Below the pieces are notes generated by a model, which ran no database searches, was not told the DNA's origin, and saw only the letters and a program-made list of their open reading frames with translations. Of a stretch of 52,770 nucleotides of DNA, positions 33,006-46,238 are shown one piece after another. Location: positions 1-52,770 of the forward strand of contig JAFKAC010000235.1 in assembly GCA_025766275.1 (NCBI GenBank), given 5' to 3'. The position numbers and the translations under genes are program-made. This stretch comes from Lactarius indigo. Taxonomy: Eukaryota > Basidiomycota > Agaricomycetes > Russulales > Russulaceae. How positions within the stretch are numbered: the stretch's first letter is position 1; each line of letters opens with the position of its first letter.

Positions 33006-36000
33006 TCATCTTAACCCGTTCGTGCCTCGGATTGCCCGCAATGCCTCGGGTGAGTCATAAACGAACGCGTCCGAATCCGAGCTGTAATCGCTCTCGTCAT
33101 CAGACCTGTCGTCTCCAAAGGTGGTCACGCTGTCGACGCGGAACACGTCAATAAACGGCGTTTGTGGAATGTCGCTTGAGAGTTCTGTGGACTTTGCTAA
33201 GATGGCGGCGACTCGGGCCTCGAGTTGTTGGCTAGGTAATGTTAACGATGGCACAGCTTCCGCAGACGGGTTATCTCCTTGGAAGAATGAACTAAGTTCA
33301 TGAAGATTCCGGACCAGGCCGCCTAGGTCATCTTCTGATGGAGCTGGCGACGCCAGACGTTCCATATCATCTGGTTCGAAATGTATTTGCGACGGTCGTG
33401 AAGGGACCTTGCACGTCTCGAAAACCGCCATTATATTCGTGCGACAGATTTCTTGAGAGCGTTCAGGCCGAGCGACGCACCAACCAGACTCTTCGGGGAT
33501 ACCAAATACGTCGGTCACAGATTCGACGTCCTTGACCAAGGACTTCATTTGGAGGCTCATCCTTAGAACCTGTTTGGCTGGTGGACCGCCTGAGATGGTC
33601 ATAGGCTCCTCCAACACTTCTAAAGCCGCAGGTGCCAAGTCGGTCTCTAATAGGCGAAGTAACGGCATTAGTAGTTCAGAGCCCAGGAGCTCCACTGGGT
33701 TTCTCGTCTCTCTTTGCTGGAACAAGACCTTCAAGATTTGCAACGCCGATACTCGCAGCCACTTTTCCGAGTTAAGCACCAGGCCGACAAGTAAGGTAAC
33801 AACCTCTGTCCAGTCCTCCTCACCATAGTGTTCCCGGAGACTAGCCACAGATTGCCGAAGGAAGTCCTCCTTGGTACGAAAACGTCTCTTGATGAACGAG
33901 GCCATGATGCGACTGATGCTAGTTCGCCTTTCTTCATCTGCCAAAGAACCTACGTCCTGAGCAAAGTCTTGCAACGCAGGGTCTATCGTCTCTTCGGTCA
34001 TGGACCGATAGCACCCATGGCAACGCAACCGTGTAAAGGTCGCGAACGCGACCGCGGGTCGGATCGGCGATGTTGCTATCTTTGACTTTTGCAAGCGTTT
34101 GCAACATTTTGAAGGTTGCGTTGCTCGTCACGGAAGAGCGCAGGCCAATAAGTAAGGGTGGCTGGAGGGAGCTCGTACCCATCCACTCGGCTGGACGTTG
34201 GGATATCAGAGTATTGATTGTGTGTTCGTCGTCCAGGTCCAGATGTCCCAATACCGACTCCAAGAAAGCGATGCCTTGAAGAAATTCAGCTTCGACCGTA
34301 GTTGACAGGCATGCGTGGGCACACCAAAACATTTGTGGCAGAAGAGACGCGTCGAGAAAGTCGCATGAACCCAGTACTTTCAGGGTACGGATCAATTCAT
34401 TGCTAAAAGACCTTATGTTCTCCTCGGGAGCCGAGATCGTATTTGAGAGTCGCGCTAGTAATAGTGCCAAATCGCTCGATGTTGTGCCAGGGAGCAATGC
34501 CCTGAAAATCTGTAAGGAGCGAAAAGCTATGGCCCGAATGGAGCACGCGGTTCCCCACAGGAGTGCCAACGAACCCCAACGTTCAGCCAGCTTGGGGTGC
34601 AGCGGGATAAGGAGCGTAAGGATCCGCGAACACAATTTTTGCATCTTGGGTTCCACTTGGCTACTACTGTCCTCCTCTTTCCAAAGAGCGTCGTCCAACT
34701 CTTGCTCAAGTTCCGTTACGAAAGATGTCAGAATAGATCGGCTAGGGTAGTTCAAACGATCGGGAAGTTCATCGTATCCGGGTAGCCAGGAGCGTAGTAA
34801 TTGGACCAGCATCCTCTTCGCAGAATCTCGTACGAAGGGTAATCGGTGGTCCAAATGTGTGAAAATGGCATGCAGCAGTGTCGGTAATTCCTCTTGAAAT
34901 TCCCAGCTACGTTCTAGGGCAACATCAGAAAGGAATAGTAGCGCAAACTGGCCAGCACCCAACGACTGTCGAGGTTGTTCGGAGAAAAGTGCGCCTAGCT
35001 CGGACCATAATTCGATATCGCTTTGCTCTGGAAACGCCAACTTGTGTTCGATACTGGGTAACATGCGGGCCGGCTCTATGACGCTGCACAAATCCTTCAT
35101 GGCGCTGCGTCCGATAACGGAGTGAGATAAGCAAGCCACGATCTTCGTTGCACACCGAATGTAAGCGATGCTGCCAACTTTCTGTGACTGTTCCAGTAGG
35201 AAACGGACAGTAGCATGGCCATTCGACTGATATGGGGCGTCTACTAAGCGTGTCCAAAGCACCTCGACTTGTTCGGGAAAACTGTCCGCGTAACGCAAAG
35301 TGAGGGACATTAGGTGTAACAGTGTCATCCGCCCTTCGTGTGAAAGGTTCGACTTGTCCTCCATAAGGTTGACGTTCGGACTCCAGTATTCCAGACTCTG
35401 GAGCAGCGTCAACGGGCTCGCAGAAACGCTAAACACGCGAGGCAGCCACTTTGCAAAAGACGAAAGGACTCTCATGGCGTCCTCTGGGTGTTCGCCAGCG
35501 AGGACGTCGGATATGAGGCGATGGGCACGCAAGTACGTGCTTGGCGTAGAGCTCCCCACAGTGGCCTCAAATTGAGTGAGAGAAAGCATGCCGGACGCCC
35601 GCTGATGTACGGCCTCGAGAAGTTGGAGTGCACGATGGCGGACGGGATGAAGAGGGTGACAAAGGTTAGACAAGCCCAGGCAGATTGTTTCCTCGAAGTG
35701 GAATCCGTGGTTTGGAAATTGAGAAACCAAATCTGCGACCACCTCGAAAAAGCGTGTGTTGCTTGTGTCGAGTTCTCGCGCAGTCACAAATGCGAGTTGC
35801 AGTGCTTCACTCGTAAGATCGTCGTCCTGCACGTTGTTATGGGTCAAGAGCGATTTGAGTGCTTTCCTGTGGGAATAATTAACGACCGAGCAAGATTTAC
35901 ACGAGGTAGCACGAACTTTCCGCTGGCCAAGATAGTCCCGTCCATGGATGTTAGCACAGAGTGTATACGGTCCAGCGTTTCCTTCGGAGTCAGGGCTTTC

Positions 36001-39000
36001 GTGTATTCCGGAAGTCCATCCGTAGGAGACGCTGAGGACATATCAGGCTGAAAGTACGCTCTTGCCTAATACGGTGTTAGACATTTGCGCCTATCATCAA
36101 TAAGGACACCTACGCAGAGAGACGCCATAGCAGCAGTGGCTGCCTTAGACAGTAGCTTTGTCTCCTTTTGGAAGAGGATCACGGCCTCTCCTCTTTCCGA
36201 CGGGGAAGAAACGGCCTCAGTCGCCGAGCGCTGCATGTAAATAAGGCGCTGCTTGACTATCTCCGACTGATGCCCAAGTTGACACCACTCTTCACATAGA
36301 CGATAAAGGGAAAGGTGGGTCTTGGCGGGGATGAAGCGATCTGTATCACTAAGGCCGCTGAGTCCGTCAAACAGTCTTTCAACTGTTCCGCAGAAATAAC
36401 GCCTAAGCCTCTGGAGCTTGAAATTGTCTCTTGACTCCGGTGATGTCAAGAACGCTTGGGTGTTGCGGACGAATCGCAACACTGGTGACAGTGCCGCTTG
36501 GCGTACGGGGGAACGCTGGTCTTGCAAGTAATGTGCGGTAAGGAAATAAATGCGAGCAACGGCGGTATACAGACGTTCTTGTCTGCGACCGCGCTCAGGG
36601 GAAAAGGTCTGAACAGCCTTCAGCCTTAGATCTCCGATCCTCGGATCATCTAAGAACTGACGATGGAGAAGGAGACCGAGATCCTCCAATAATTGCGAGT
36701 ACCCCGCTACAGGAAAAGAGCTTATACAAAAGACGGCGGCGTCGCGGAAAAGCGAGAGCTCTGAGTCCAGGAAGGGAGTAAGGTAACGAATAAGGCCACG
36801 GGTAGTTGTGAGCCGCTCGCGATCGAAGCTGGCGTCCGATGGAACCCGACTATGGCTACGCTCGATGAGGGCGGGTCGGTTCTCCACGACTGAGGCTACA
36901 GACGACAAGACCTTCGTCCACATGTACCATTGTCCAGGTAGAAACTTGTTTTCTCCAAAGAGTTTGAGACCCTCACGCTCGACCACGCCGACTCGAGGTT
37001 GCGAAGTAGAGGGCATTTTGGGGACAAGACCAGCCATGACAGCGATCGTGGGATGAAACCTTGAGGCAGCAGCAATGAGGCTTTCTCGCAGGATCCACAG
37101 CGAGTTGGGTTGGCGTTCGGAACTTTCCGCAACTAGGATTTGCAAGACGCCAGGGAAGACCCACTGCCAGAGAGTCCTATCCCGGACGTCTTCACTTTCT
37201 GCAAGCTCTAGCAGTGCATCCTCGGCCGAATCTCGCCATAATTTGGCACGTTTGACATCGTCGGGTTCCAGAACGTGGTTGTAGCCTTCCAACACCATGT
37301 TGGTCTGCGACTTGTTGTACAAGGCATCGATAATATGGAGTCGGGGCGTCTCAGCACCGATCTTGAGCACTGACGATAGATGGATTGTAACTGGACGAAG
37401 TAAACGCAACATCTTCACCCCTATCGTGTACATAGGGCGGGAGGAGTAGCAAAGTAAAAATAGAGCGCCAGCCTCGACCTCGTCTAGCCTCGCTGAGATA
37501 ATGGGGATCTGTTCTTCAGGAATCGCGCTAGGTTTCTGTTCCAAAATGTCGTTCGTCCACCCCTCAAAGAGGCTGGCCCAGAGATTCAAAAGACGGGCAT
37601 TCTCCAACAACAGACGCTGAGCGGATCCTTCCTGGGTTATGTGGGTTGGGTCAAATAGCAGCGCCGAATATTGCTTGAGAACAATAGAAGCATGTGTAGG
37701 CTCAGCCATGAGCCGGCGCAAGGCGAGGACTGCTGCCTCTCCAACTGACAGTTCGACATGTATGACGCCATGAAGCAGCATATCGACGGCGCTTTCAACG
37801 GGGACCGGTTTGTGAAGACAACGAGGCCAAGATTGGAAGCACGTCTGAAGCATAGTGATCGGGTGTACAAGATTATTAGGGTATGCGAAAGTACCATCTG
37901 GGTGGCGACGGATGATGTAGCTGTGCGTCTCGTCATAGGCTGGGCTTTGTCGATGAACGGCCCATTGCTCATCGAAGACGGACATATTTCCGGCAGCTTT
38001 AAAACATGCCAACGCGACGTGCCACAAAACAGCACAAAATCGATCAAAAAACTCTTGCGAACCGGGCTTCGACAGGAGTATTGGGGGCATGAAGTCAGAT
38101 GACGATGGGTAGTCTTGCCACGAGGGAGAAGCAGAAAAGTCGGTGCTGGATGGCCAAGCAGGGGTAGGTTCGTCCCGTTCCATGAGATGAAAGGTTAGAA
38201 GGACAGAGCGAACAGCAATATTCAACCTTTCCGGTGAAAGAACAGCAGTAATGTTGGGCGGATGTGCTAAAACAGCTTGCTCCTGCATAAGGTTCAAGAC
38301 GAACTCGGCTCCAAAATCAAAGTGCCGTGAATGGAGGAAGTGAACGATATAAATGAATGGCTCTAGATGATCCTCGTTGGGAAAGATGGTGAGTCGGTTA
38401 GGAGGGAAGAAATTCTTGAGAAGTGACTCCAGCTTTGACGTCGAGGTCGATAGCGATTCGCGGCAACGGAAGATGTAAGTCCAAATAAGGCGCATCATTC
38501 CGTTCATGACAGGGATGCGGAATGCTTTTTCCTGGGAAGGCAATGATTATGATAAGGTGATGCTGGAGAGCCGAGATGATACAGGAGCGTCACCTTCAAC
38601 TTGTTGAGGCCAGCCTCAAAGCAAGCCGACCAGTTTCGCAGGAAGTAGTCTGTCGGGGACACACAAAGGCTAACGACAACCAAGGCGTACGCCACATGCC
38701 AGTAACGGAGCTTTCCAGATAAGTCTCTAGCCTTAGGGTGGATGATCTCGACGGCTTTGGCCCACTGTGGATGGTTGACTTCAGCCTGCGCGGTCTAATA
38801 ATAAATTAAATTCAGCGAGACTGGTGTTCAAAAGTCAAAAGGGGACGAAACCTTGGCAACGGGATGTAGAAGTTGAACCAGTGTCTCTGCAAAAGAGAGC
38901 TTGAAGCGGAAGCCATGGGCATTTTCAAACGCCTTTGCCAGCGCCTCCATGAACTCCGCGCCTTCTTCGAAGGATTCTGGGGGCCAAACCTAGCAGTCGA

Positions 39001-40598
39001 GATAATATCGTAAGATTGGGTCGGTTAGAGGATGTCAACCACCCGACCTTGATTTGGATGTGCTTTAACCCTCTAACAAGATTCTCATATCTTGAGTCCA
39101 CGTCTTTAACAACCTGACCTGACGCCACACGTTCCAGCTCGGCAAGAAAACGGTCAGTAACAGTAATGAACCTGGAATTGGCCAGATATCCAAGAAGTGT
39201 CGCATACAATTCAGCGTTTGTTCTGTGATTAGCACTCTGGGAAAGTAGCTTCAGATCGGGTCTGCGAAATTGTTCAAAGGTGGATTCTTCGAGATTGAAT
39301 CCAATGCCCTCTCCCAGAGCATCCTTGGACAAGGACTGCATCACCACAATGAGCGCACGGCACATGACGTATATGGCAGCAAGAGATTTCCGTTCGCCGA
39401 GAATCGAGGAAGCGTCATACGACCGGTTACTTCTCGAAGACGACGCTGGTGATTGGGACAGTTGGAGGCGAATGATATCTGGTGGGATTGGGGAGCTGCT
39501 CTGGGACTGCCGCCAGCGCCTGATGCTATCGATAACAGGTTTTGCGTTCTTCTGTCCTATGCGACCTAGAGCTTGGAGGATGTCGTCGAATTTGGGGTCA
39601 ATACCAGGACCCAAAAAATCGGGTAAAGACGGTTCCTGATCCTTGCGTGGGGGTAAAGCGGAGCTCCAAATGACCTCAAAATAAGACTCACGAGAGGGTG
39701 TTTGAGAAACGATGTTACTTTATGCTCTGCAGTGGTGGCGAATCGCATGAAGACGGCATGCAGCGCGTATTCTGCTGGGGTTCGTGGATCGACCTCCACT
39801 TTGTCTTCCTCTGCTTCAAATGTCGGACTTTCACTGTGCGGCAAACTAGAAAAGAACCCATTGGGCATCGGTGGAAGGGGGGGTGGGGAAGACGGAAAAC
39901 TAAAGCCATGTCCGTGGTCACTCCCCGCGTCTGAGTTATGGAAGAAGGAACCCGTGTGTGAGTGTCCGGAGCGACCCGATGTATGTCCCTTGGAACGCGT
40001 GGTGCGGTTCGAGAGTTTGCTCTCACTGGAACCAGGGGTAGGTGGTCTCGGGTGAGGTGGGCTCGGGTTCTCCGGCCCTCGACGTAATGTCTGAGGTGCG
40101 TGGCCTAGCGATGAAGTCGACCGATTGAATGGTAAGGTAGTGTAGTCTAGAGGAGGGAGCGGAGGAGGGTCGGCTGTCTTGACACCACCTTTGAACGCGT
40201 TGCGGATGGATGCAAATGATGGTTTTTTGGAAAAGGGCGAGCCACCGGTCGTAGCTATGGAGGAGTGAGACGAATGTACGAAAGGGATAGATGCTTTGCG
40301 TGTAGGTCGTGAAGACTGAAAGGAATCGTCTGAAGTAGCTGAATCCCCTCGGGAATGGAAATATGGCCGGTCTCCGCGCTCCGGTGCTATTGTCGTCGGG
40401 GTCGTTGCTGTGGGAGACTCTTGACCATGGCCAAACGCCCCAAAACCAAAGGCACCGCCAGGGGCGCGAGAAAAAGGGTTCGGTGTCAAGTTGAAATCAT
40501 CATCAGTGAGATCTATACGAGAGTCAGCTTGACAGAACATTGGCTAAATGGACATGCTGGGGACCTGGGATAGTGATTTGTATTCCCGACTCGCTCAT
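33006..40598 (-). CDS. PAG1: Cell morphogenesis protein MOR2/PAG1 (Furry/Tao3 family)
   Basis: This is a very large HEAT-repeat scaffold of the NDR kinase (RAM/MOR) network that controls polarised growth; the protein has about 2,250 residues. Exon 1 (40565-40598) encodes MSESGIQITIP. Then 39692-40512 (Ser/Pro-rich, disordered, ending AEYALHAVFMRFATTAEHKV), 39048-39641 (GPGIDPKFDDILQALGRIGQ, MCRALIVVMQSLSKDALGEG), 38852-38989, 38594-38794 (HPQWAKAVEIIHPKARDL), and a long exon from 38531 (RIPVMNGMMRLIWTYIFRC). The last third has LRSSVTSNATFKML, RRFRTKEDFLRQSVASLREH and RNPVELLGSELLMPLLRLLE, and ends at 33006 with an acidic Ser-rich tail. One single-base frame break lies near 34001, just before MTEETIDPALQDFAQDVGSL. 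All other junctions splice cleanly, including a 52-nt intron near 35863-35914. Confidence 0.93.
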
Positions 40599-41135
40599 AA
40601 CGTGCAGCAGAGATGATAGATGGCTGCCTTGGTGAGGGAGAATAGAATAGGAAGCCTGAGGCCTAAGGCCCAGTTAGCGAAAGCGAGCAAGACGCGACGA
40701 CGACCAGTTATGAGTTCAAGAGTGGTCACGTGAGGTATGTATGCGAGCGATCCACACGATCGATTGTTGTCGGTGATTGTTGCCATCTACTTGTTGGGCC
40801 AATACGATGCACGATCAACGTTACAAAAAAAGCGATGGCACAGAGCCCACAAGGATAACATTGCAATGCTAGAAAGCAGTAACGGCAGAGCAATACGAAT
40901 AATGCACGGACAAAAAGACGTAAGCATGACATGACAAAACCAGTATCATGAAGTCGTAAACAATTGTGAAATCTATCGAGACCAAGAACGCCATATGCCA
41001 TGATGAAAAGGATTCGTGCGAGTATCGAGAGCATGATTGCGATGATGCGGGGAAGTATTCCGATGATACAAGAGGATTGTTGAACTGTAACAATTGTTCA
41101 TTATGCGATGGAAGAAAAGAGCATTTGGGCACTGC
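40599..41135. other. MOR2 upstream region / RING-RRM gene 3' flank
   Basis: This is a 537-base gap between two minus-strand genes. The frames of 60-100 codons on both strands show no protein-like conservation. I see no TATA box or RNA gene. Confidence 0.4.
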
Positions 41136-43942
41136 TCAGCACATGCCCGAGAGCTTTTGTACGAGCGCCTCAACAAGGCGGGGCTCGACTCCAAACTGAT
41201 TCGCGAGATCTCCATATCCGACGTTTGCTGGTACGCGTGAAGGCCCTAGCGACGCCACTCGAACACTCTGACCAAGCACATGGTCTGGTGTGCCAGGCTC
41301 CTGATGAGAGCTGTGCCCACTGGTGGAAGATGACGGGCTATGAGAGAAAAAAGGCTGATGACCAGCCACAATATTGGAAAGTCTGCGACGTTGCTCGGTT
41401 GAGAATACTTAAGCAGGAGTGATCAGATAAGTTGGTCTATAGAACCTGACATGTGGCTCACCATCGCATGTAACAGCAACGTTGAGCAATTGTGCCAATA
41501 GTTCGGATGTGTTCATAACGCGTTTCTTGTCATTGGAAGCGAGAAACTGAATTGCGGCTGTGGGGTATATGATCGTAAAGGAAAATGGGACGAATGAACA
41601 AATATGCATACTATACGTGATGTCTATGCAATGTCATTATTAGCGTCCATGGACGTCATTTGAAAGTTAGAATGTATTTGTCTTACCAAACATTAAGTCT
41701 CTGGATGCACCAGACCAAAAGAGTCTACTGTCGGCGTCCGCTGGGAATTTGGACAACATGCCGATGAGAGAGTAAAATGGGAGTGAAGGAACCTTGAGGA
41801 AGTGGGACTGAAGATACGATAAATCAGTTCCGTCTATCTCCGTTCAAGCCAACACTGACATCAGGTGATCGTATCAGGTGGAGTAACGCCTTTAACTCCG
41901 CCTCTGATACTAGTCCATGCTCCAAGGCTGAAACAACTTGTTCATTACTGAGACTTGCCAGAGATGGCCGGCATCCGTCGAAGGGACCCTGCCAAGATGG
42001 AAATAGTGCTTTCATCAATTCTTCCTGGCTGCTGCGCGTGACGGTGACCCCGCGCGCCCGTTTCCCCTTCCCAAGCACGGAGTTTTGAGCCGTTCTGAGA
42101 CTCGCTCTAGCCGCTTCCTCATCAGGCATCTCAACATACGCGTGACTAAGCGTCTTTCCCTTTCGATCAAGGAGGACGTGCACACGCTTGACAGGATGCC
42201 TCAACCAAGCGACGACTGTAGGAGGGGTAATATCCTATAAAGATCAAAACTGCGTAAGAACTGAGTGTCTGACATAGGGGGATATCAACATACCCAAGGA
42301 ACATTGTCAATGCGTAGCACTGGCAATTCACCATCTCGCACGTGATGGCGCTCACTCTGGTTTGGTGTCGACGAAGCTTGCAAGTCAAAGAAGTGAAAAT
42401 CGTTAGCGAGATCATCCTTATTCGAGCCTTCAAGTGCCGCGGGTGTGAGGCGACCACGAGGTCCAGCAGGTGTCAGCATGTTGCTTCCCTTAGACCCAGT
42501 GTTTCTCAAGTGGAAGTTGGCCACTCCCGTCTTGCAAACTGCACACTCCATGTCCTTCTCGCCAACGATGTTGAGAGCGCTGGTCAGGCATGCAGAGCAT
42601 AATAAATGCGAACACGGCTCAAGCTCCGCCAAGGATGGACCTAAGGTACCACAGACAGAGCAGCATAACTCCGGCGCTGGTGATTCTAGGTTGCGGTACA
42701 CAGACGCTTGGGTACCGTGGGGGTAGTCTATCGCCTCAAACGATAGGTCAGAATGATCAAAAGGGTCATTGAGGCACAGAGGGAGTGCCAGCGGTTCTGC
42801 GTGGGAGAAGGAAGACGGATAAGGCACATAACTATTCTCATCGATGTCGAATAGGTCGGTCTATCAAGGCGGTTGAGGATGAGGTGCGTAGTTTAAAGCA
42901 AGTGACAGACCTGTCCTAGTGTAGAGCGGCGACGTGAGGGAGCGGGATCGGTCAACGAGCCCTTAATCTTCAGAAGATTGACATTAGAAGCGCGAGGAGA
43001 AGGCGTGTTTAGTGACGCCAAGGTTCGCCGTACGGGAGTATGTGGTGGAGGTTGGGGGGAAAGGAAGGGAACTTGACCTGTCTGGGTTTGAGAACGTGGG
43101 CGACCTTGCATAAGGATAGGAGGGGCGCTGAGAACTGGTTGAGGTATGTCAGCGTAGATAATCAACAAATGCGGCATGGGTCGTACTAGCTATCCATGGT
43201 AAGAATTAATTTATTCGCGGATCATTAAGTAACGCCATAGCGATGGAACAGCGTAGCGCTTACAATCTGCATCCCCATCGAGAAAGTCTAAACGACCAAG
43301 AGGGTCAGAATTCAAGTATCTGCTGTGGTGTGAAGTAGACGTACACGGATTATGAATACGAATGAGATGCAGAAGTAGTCAGGGTGACCAAAGTTCAAAA
43401 AAAATTAGGCGCATACACGCACCTTATATGACAAGCATGATCGTCATCAAAACGGAAAATGCAAGAGAGGGCACTTATGGCATACCTTCATTGCACATGA
43501 GACTGTCCTTTTCTCTCGATCCCACTCTAATCCCGTTCTCGCTCGCACGAGAGCGCCAGCTACCTTCCGCATCCGTCCGGGTCATGGTTTGACCATCAAT
43601 GGAGTTTTCATAGCTGGCAATTTTGGGTGAGGCAGTAACACTGTAACGCTTGAGACTTGACGCCGAGGCTGGTGTAGTTGAGGTTGACTGATTCGCGCTG
43701 AACCAGGACGAGCGCAAACTCAAAGGGGTGTAAGGGGTGGAAAGGGTACTTGCAGGTGTCAGAGGTGACCTGAAATAGTTTTGAAGTTGATGGTGGTGAC
43801 GCTGTGCCCTGGGGATGCGCTGGGGGGTCACCGGAGGTGGTCCTTCGCTGCTCGGTTTATGAGAACGGGTAGTATATGCTGGGGTTGTTGGTGCTGAGAC
43901 GGGGACGCCAGATACAGGGAAACGATGGCTCGATGATGACAT
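41136..43942 (-). CDS. RING-finger and RRM protein of unknown role
   Basis: The N-terminus (43942 down to about 43486) is a disordered Ser/Thr/Pro-rich region opening MSSSSHRFPVSGVPVSAPTT. Exons at about 43140-42900 and 42860-42290 follow. A RING-like finger sits at about 42660-42520: CSVCG, EPCSHLLCSACL, then CAVC, giving a C-C-H-C-C-C-C pattern. An RRM begins at LPVLRIDNVPW and continues after an intron near 42236-42292 as DITPPTVVAWLRHPVKRVHV, with the RNP1-like KGKTLSHAYVEM. The C-terminal exons read ALEHGLVSEAELKALLHLIR, SLPFYSLIGMLSKFPADADS, NTSELLAQLLNVAVTCD and a Ser-rich tail ending VEALVQKLSGMC. RING plus RRM recalls NOT4-type ubiquitin ligases, but the finger spacing and order of regions differ, so I do not assign it. 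It may couple RNA binding to ubiquitylation. Confidence 0.75.
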
Positions 43943-44459
43943 GAGAATTGTGATGGTGAAGGGAAAGGGTGCAGCCAGGGGAAAGGAAAAAGATGGGTGT
44001 CAGTTAACGTGTTGTACCAGGACGAAAGAAGAGGGAAAGGGAAACTAGTTAACTTGGGCGTGAGAATCTACCTTTTTAGGACGCGTCAGGACGCGATCAC
44101 GTGGAATGAGGGAGGTAATGAGCAACTGATGAGCGTCGATACTTCACGTAGAGGCGTGGTAGAGTATTAACTGAAATGTCATAGGATGCAGCAGACCTAT
44201 AAAGAGCGAACTAACGTAGATACCTAATATTATCGTACTGTATTATATCGTCTAAGATACACAGAACAGAAGGTATTATATACGATGGCGATAAGATGAG
44301 GAAGCCATATGTGACAAGCCAATCTGCATCAATCTCTGCATTTGCTGTTACGAGATATCATGGATGCCTCAGATATTTTGTCCGCAACTGACAAGGTAAG
44401 GTAGTTTGGGGCGCAAGGAAAAACGATAGGTGGTATGCGGGAGAACGGAACTCCAAGTA
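43943..44459. other. Upstream region of the RING-RRM gene
   Basis: This is a 517-base gap between two minus-strand genes. An AT-rich block with TATATCG and TATTATATACGA lies at 44235-44285. It contains no supported coding frame. Confidence 0.4.
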
Positions 44460-46238
44460 CTAACGCTCACGCCGACGAGTGGGCCCTGGTGATTTATCTC
44501 CGGAACTGCCACCTTGCTGCGTCCAAGAAACAGGGATTTCCCTGCGTCGGTGGGAAGTTTGGCTGTCGCTATAGGAACCCGGGGGAACCTGAGCACCCCA
44601 ATCGCCATTATTGACGGATCCTCTTCTTATTCGACCTTTACCGTCGGGTGTTAGCGCAGAATCGTCATCGCCACGTACAGCCCATGGACCAGCTATGCCA
44701 GAAGCATTGTTATCCCTGCAGTGTGACCTGGACAATTGATGTCGCAAGGACTTGATCGACTGCTGTCTTCTTGGATGCACAAGGAGTTTTGACAGGTCCA
44801 CCTCATCTTCGTCTTCTGAAGATGAATCGTAATCCTCTCTTTCTCCCGCTATGTGGAAAGTTGAACCATCATCTTCGACCCGAACTCTCAGGCTTGGCCC
44901 ACAATCCACGTGATTTCTCCCCGTTTTGCGTCGAAAATTTCTACTTGATGGTTGCAAGGCTTTGTTCCTTCTTCGTACGCTCCCATTGGAAAAGATGCCG
45001 AGACTAGCAGTCGCGAGCGATTCATCTCTGGGCTTGCGCCCAGCTACAGATGAAGAACGCGATGCAGGGGCGGAGCGGCATACAGCGTTCATCTTTATCA
45101 CCTCTCCAATGGAAGCCTGTGAGCGCACAGATAGCATAGTCGGGGGTTGCAATAAGACTGGGCTCGTCAACAATGACGGTGTCGATCGACCTCGCTGTGT
45201 AGCAGTCGCATCTCCCAATACAGCAGCTAGGCGCTTGCGAGTCGATCGTCCATACCCGCGAACTGTGCCGGAACGGCTCGCGGGATGGCTGGGAAGCCCA
45301 AACCTGGATTGCCCAGGGGAGGCAGTGTCGTTGCGCCGTATGTGCGCACCATGGAAACCCAAAACGGCGCGTGTAACGGTCTCGAGCCACGAGGGCGGCA
45401 TTGGAGGAGGTGAACCTTGCGCATTGAGGCCATCTTTCAGGCTAGTGGTACTCTTCTTTATCACTGGCGGAGGCGTATGTTCCCCTGGGAGTCTACGCCG
45501 CGGAATATTAGGGGCAGAGGCTATATGTCGCAGATAAGCTCGGGCTGGAGATGCGAGCACGGCCGAAGAGCGCTCGTATGTTGCGCCATCAGATCTGAGT
45601 GGCCCTCGGGTTTGCAATAACGGAGTATCAGTGGTCGGGCCTGGAGGGGCAAGCAGAATAAGTACTCCATATTCTCCACGGAGACCGCAAGGCTCACCGT
45701 GGCTTGATGAGGGCCTTGGTTGTTGAGCCGAAGGAGAAGCCCGCACCATTTGTTCGTTTTGTGAGTCTTTCGCATCTGCGCGCTGATTGTCGGACTGTCC
45801 CAACACGAGCCCTGCCAAATATCCCACCACCGTATCCATGCCGCTCCTTACGCGGCCATCCATCTGCCGTCTTTCTCCCTGCCCGAGCTCGCGTTCTCGA
45901 AGCCGCTCAGTCTCAGGGGTAAAAACACGTGTCTCTTTATACCCCGCTTCTTGAAGAAGGTCTTCAAGGCGTTCATACGTCTTTGAAGTCCCACGACGAT
46001 GCAGAGGAACCCGCGGCCCACCATGAGCAAGACCGGAAGGGTACCGTGACCGCCCGCGTGGTGGTGGGGTGTGAGGAGAAGGCCGAGGTGTATTGGTGGG
46101 AGGATCGGCTGTGGAAGAAGACGATGACTGAAGAAGACTAGGTGGGGAAACGGATGGAGAGGGAGGTGGAGAGGTTGCCTGCCTCGGAAGGTTATAATTA
46201 CTCTCTGGTGCAGGAGAAACTGGGCAAACTGTAGCCAT
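44460..46238 (-). CDS. Unrecognised disordered protein of 592 residues
   Basis: One uninterrupted frame of 592 codons is itself evidence for a real gene here. The N-terminus is Pro/Ser-rich (MATVCPVSPAPESNYNLPRQ). One short ordered segment follows (RGTSKTYERLEDLLQEAGYK, then TRVFTPETERL), and next to it a possible amphipathic helix (MDTVVGYLAGLVLGQ). The rest is Ser/Arg-rich with an acidic cluster (DYDSSSEDEDEVDLSKLLVH). There are no membrane segments or catalytic motifs. The TYERLEDLL segment looks like the conserved core of a basidiomycete protein family without a known role. It is divergent from RPN1. Confidence 0.72.
   Translation of the reverse strand: MATVCPVSPAPESNYNLPRQATSPPPSPSVSPPSLLQSSSSSTADPPTNTPRPSPHTPPPRGRSRYPSGLAHGGPRVPLHRRGTSKTYERLEDLLQEAGYKETRVFTPETERLRERELGQGERRQMDGRVRSGMDTVVGYLAGLVLGQSDNQRADAKDSQNEQMVRASPSAQQPRPSSSHGEPCGLRGEYGVLILLAPPGPTTDTPLLQTRGPLRSDGATYERSSAVLASPARAYLRHIASAPNIPRRRLPGEHTPPPVIKKSTTSLKDGLNAQGSPPPMPPSWLETVTRAVLGFHGAHIRRNDTASPGQSRFGLPSHPASRSGTVRGYGRSTRKRLAAVLGDATATQRGRSTPSLLTSPVLLQPPTMLSVRSQASIGEVIKMNAVCRSAPASRSSSVAGRKPRDESLATASLGIFSNGSVRRRNKALQPSSRNFRRKTGRNHVDCGPSLRVRVEDDGSTFHIAGEREDYDSSSEDEDEVDLSKLLVHPRRQQSIKSLRHQLSRSHCRDNNASGIAGPWAVRGDDDSALTPDGKGRIRRGSVNNGDWGAQVPPGSYSDSQTSHRRREIPVSWTQQGGSSGDKSPGPTRRRER

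Noticed and set aside
40726..41132. Overlapping Cys/Tyr/His-rich frames upstream of MOR2
   Set aside because: Composition is that of random AT-rich intergenic DNA, and no frame extends or splices convincingly.
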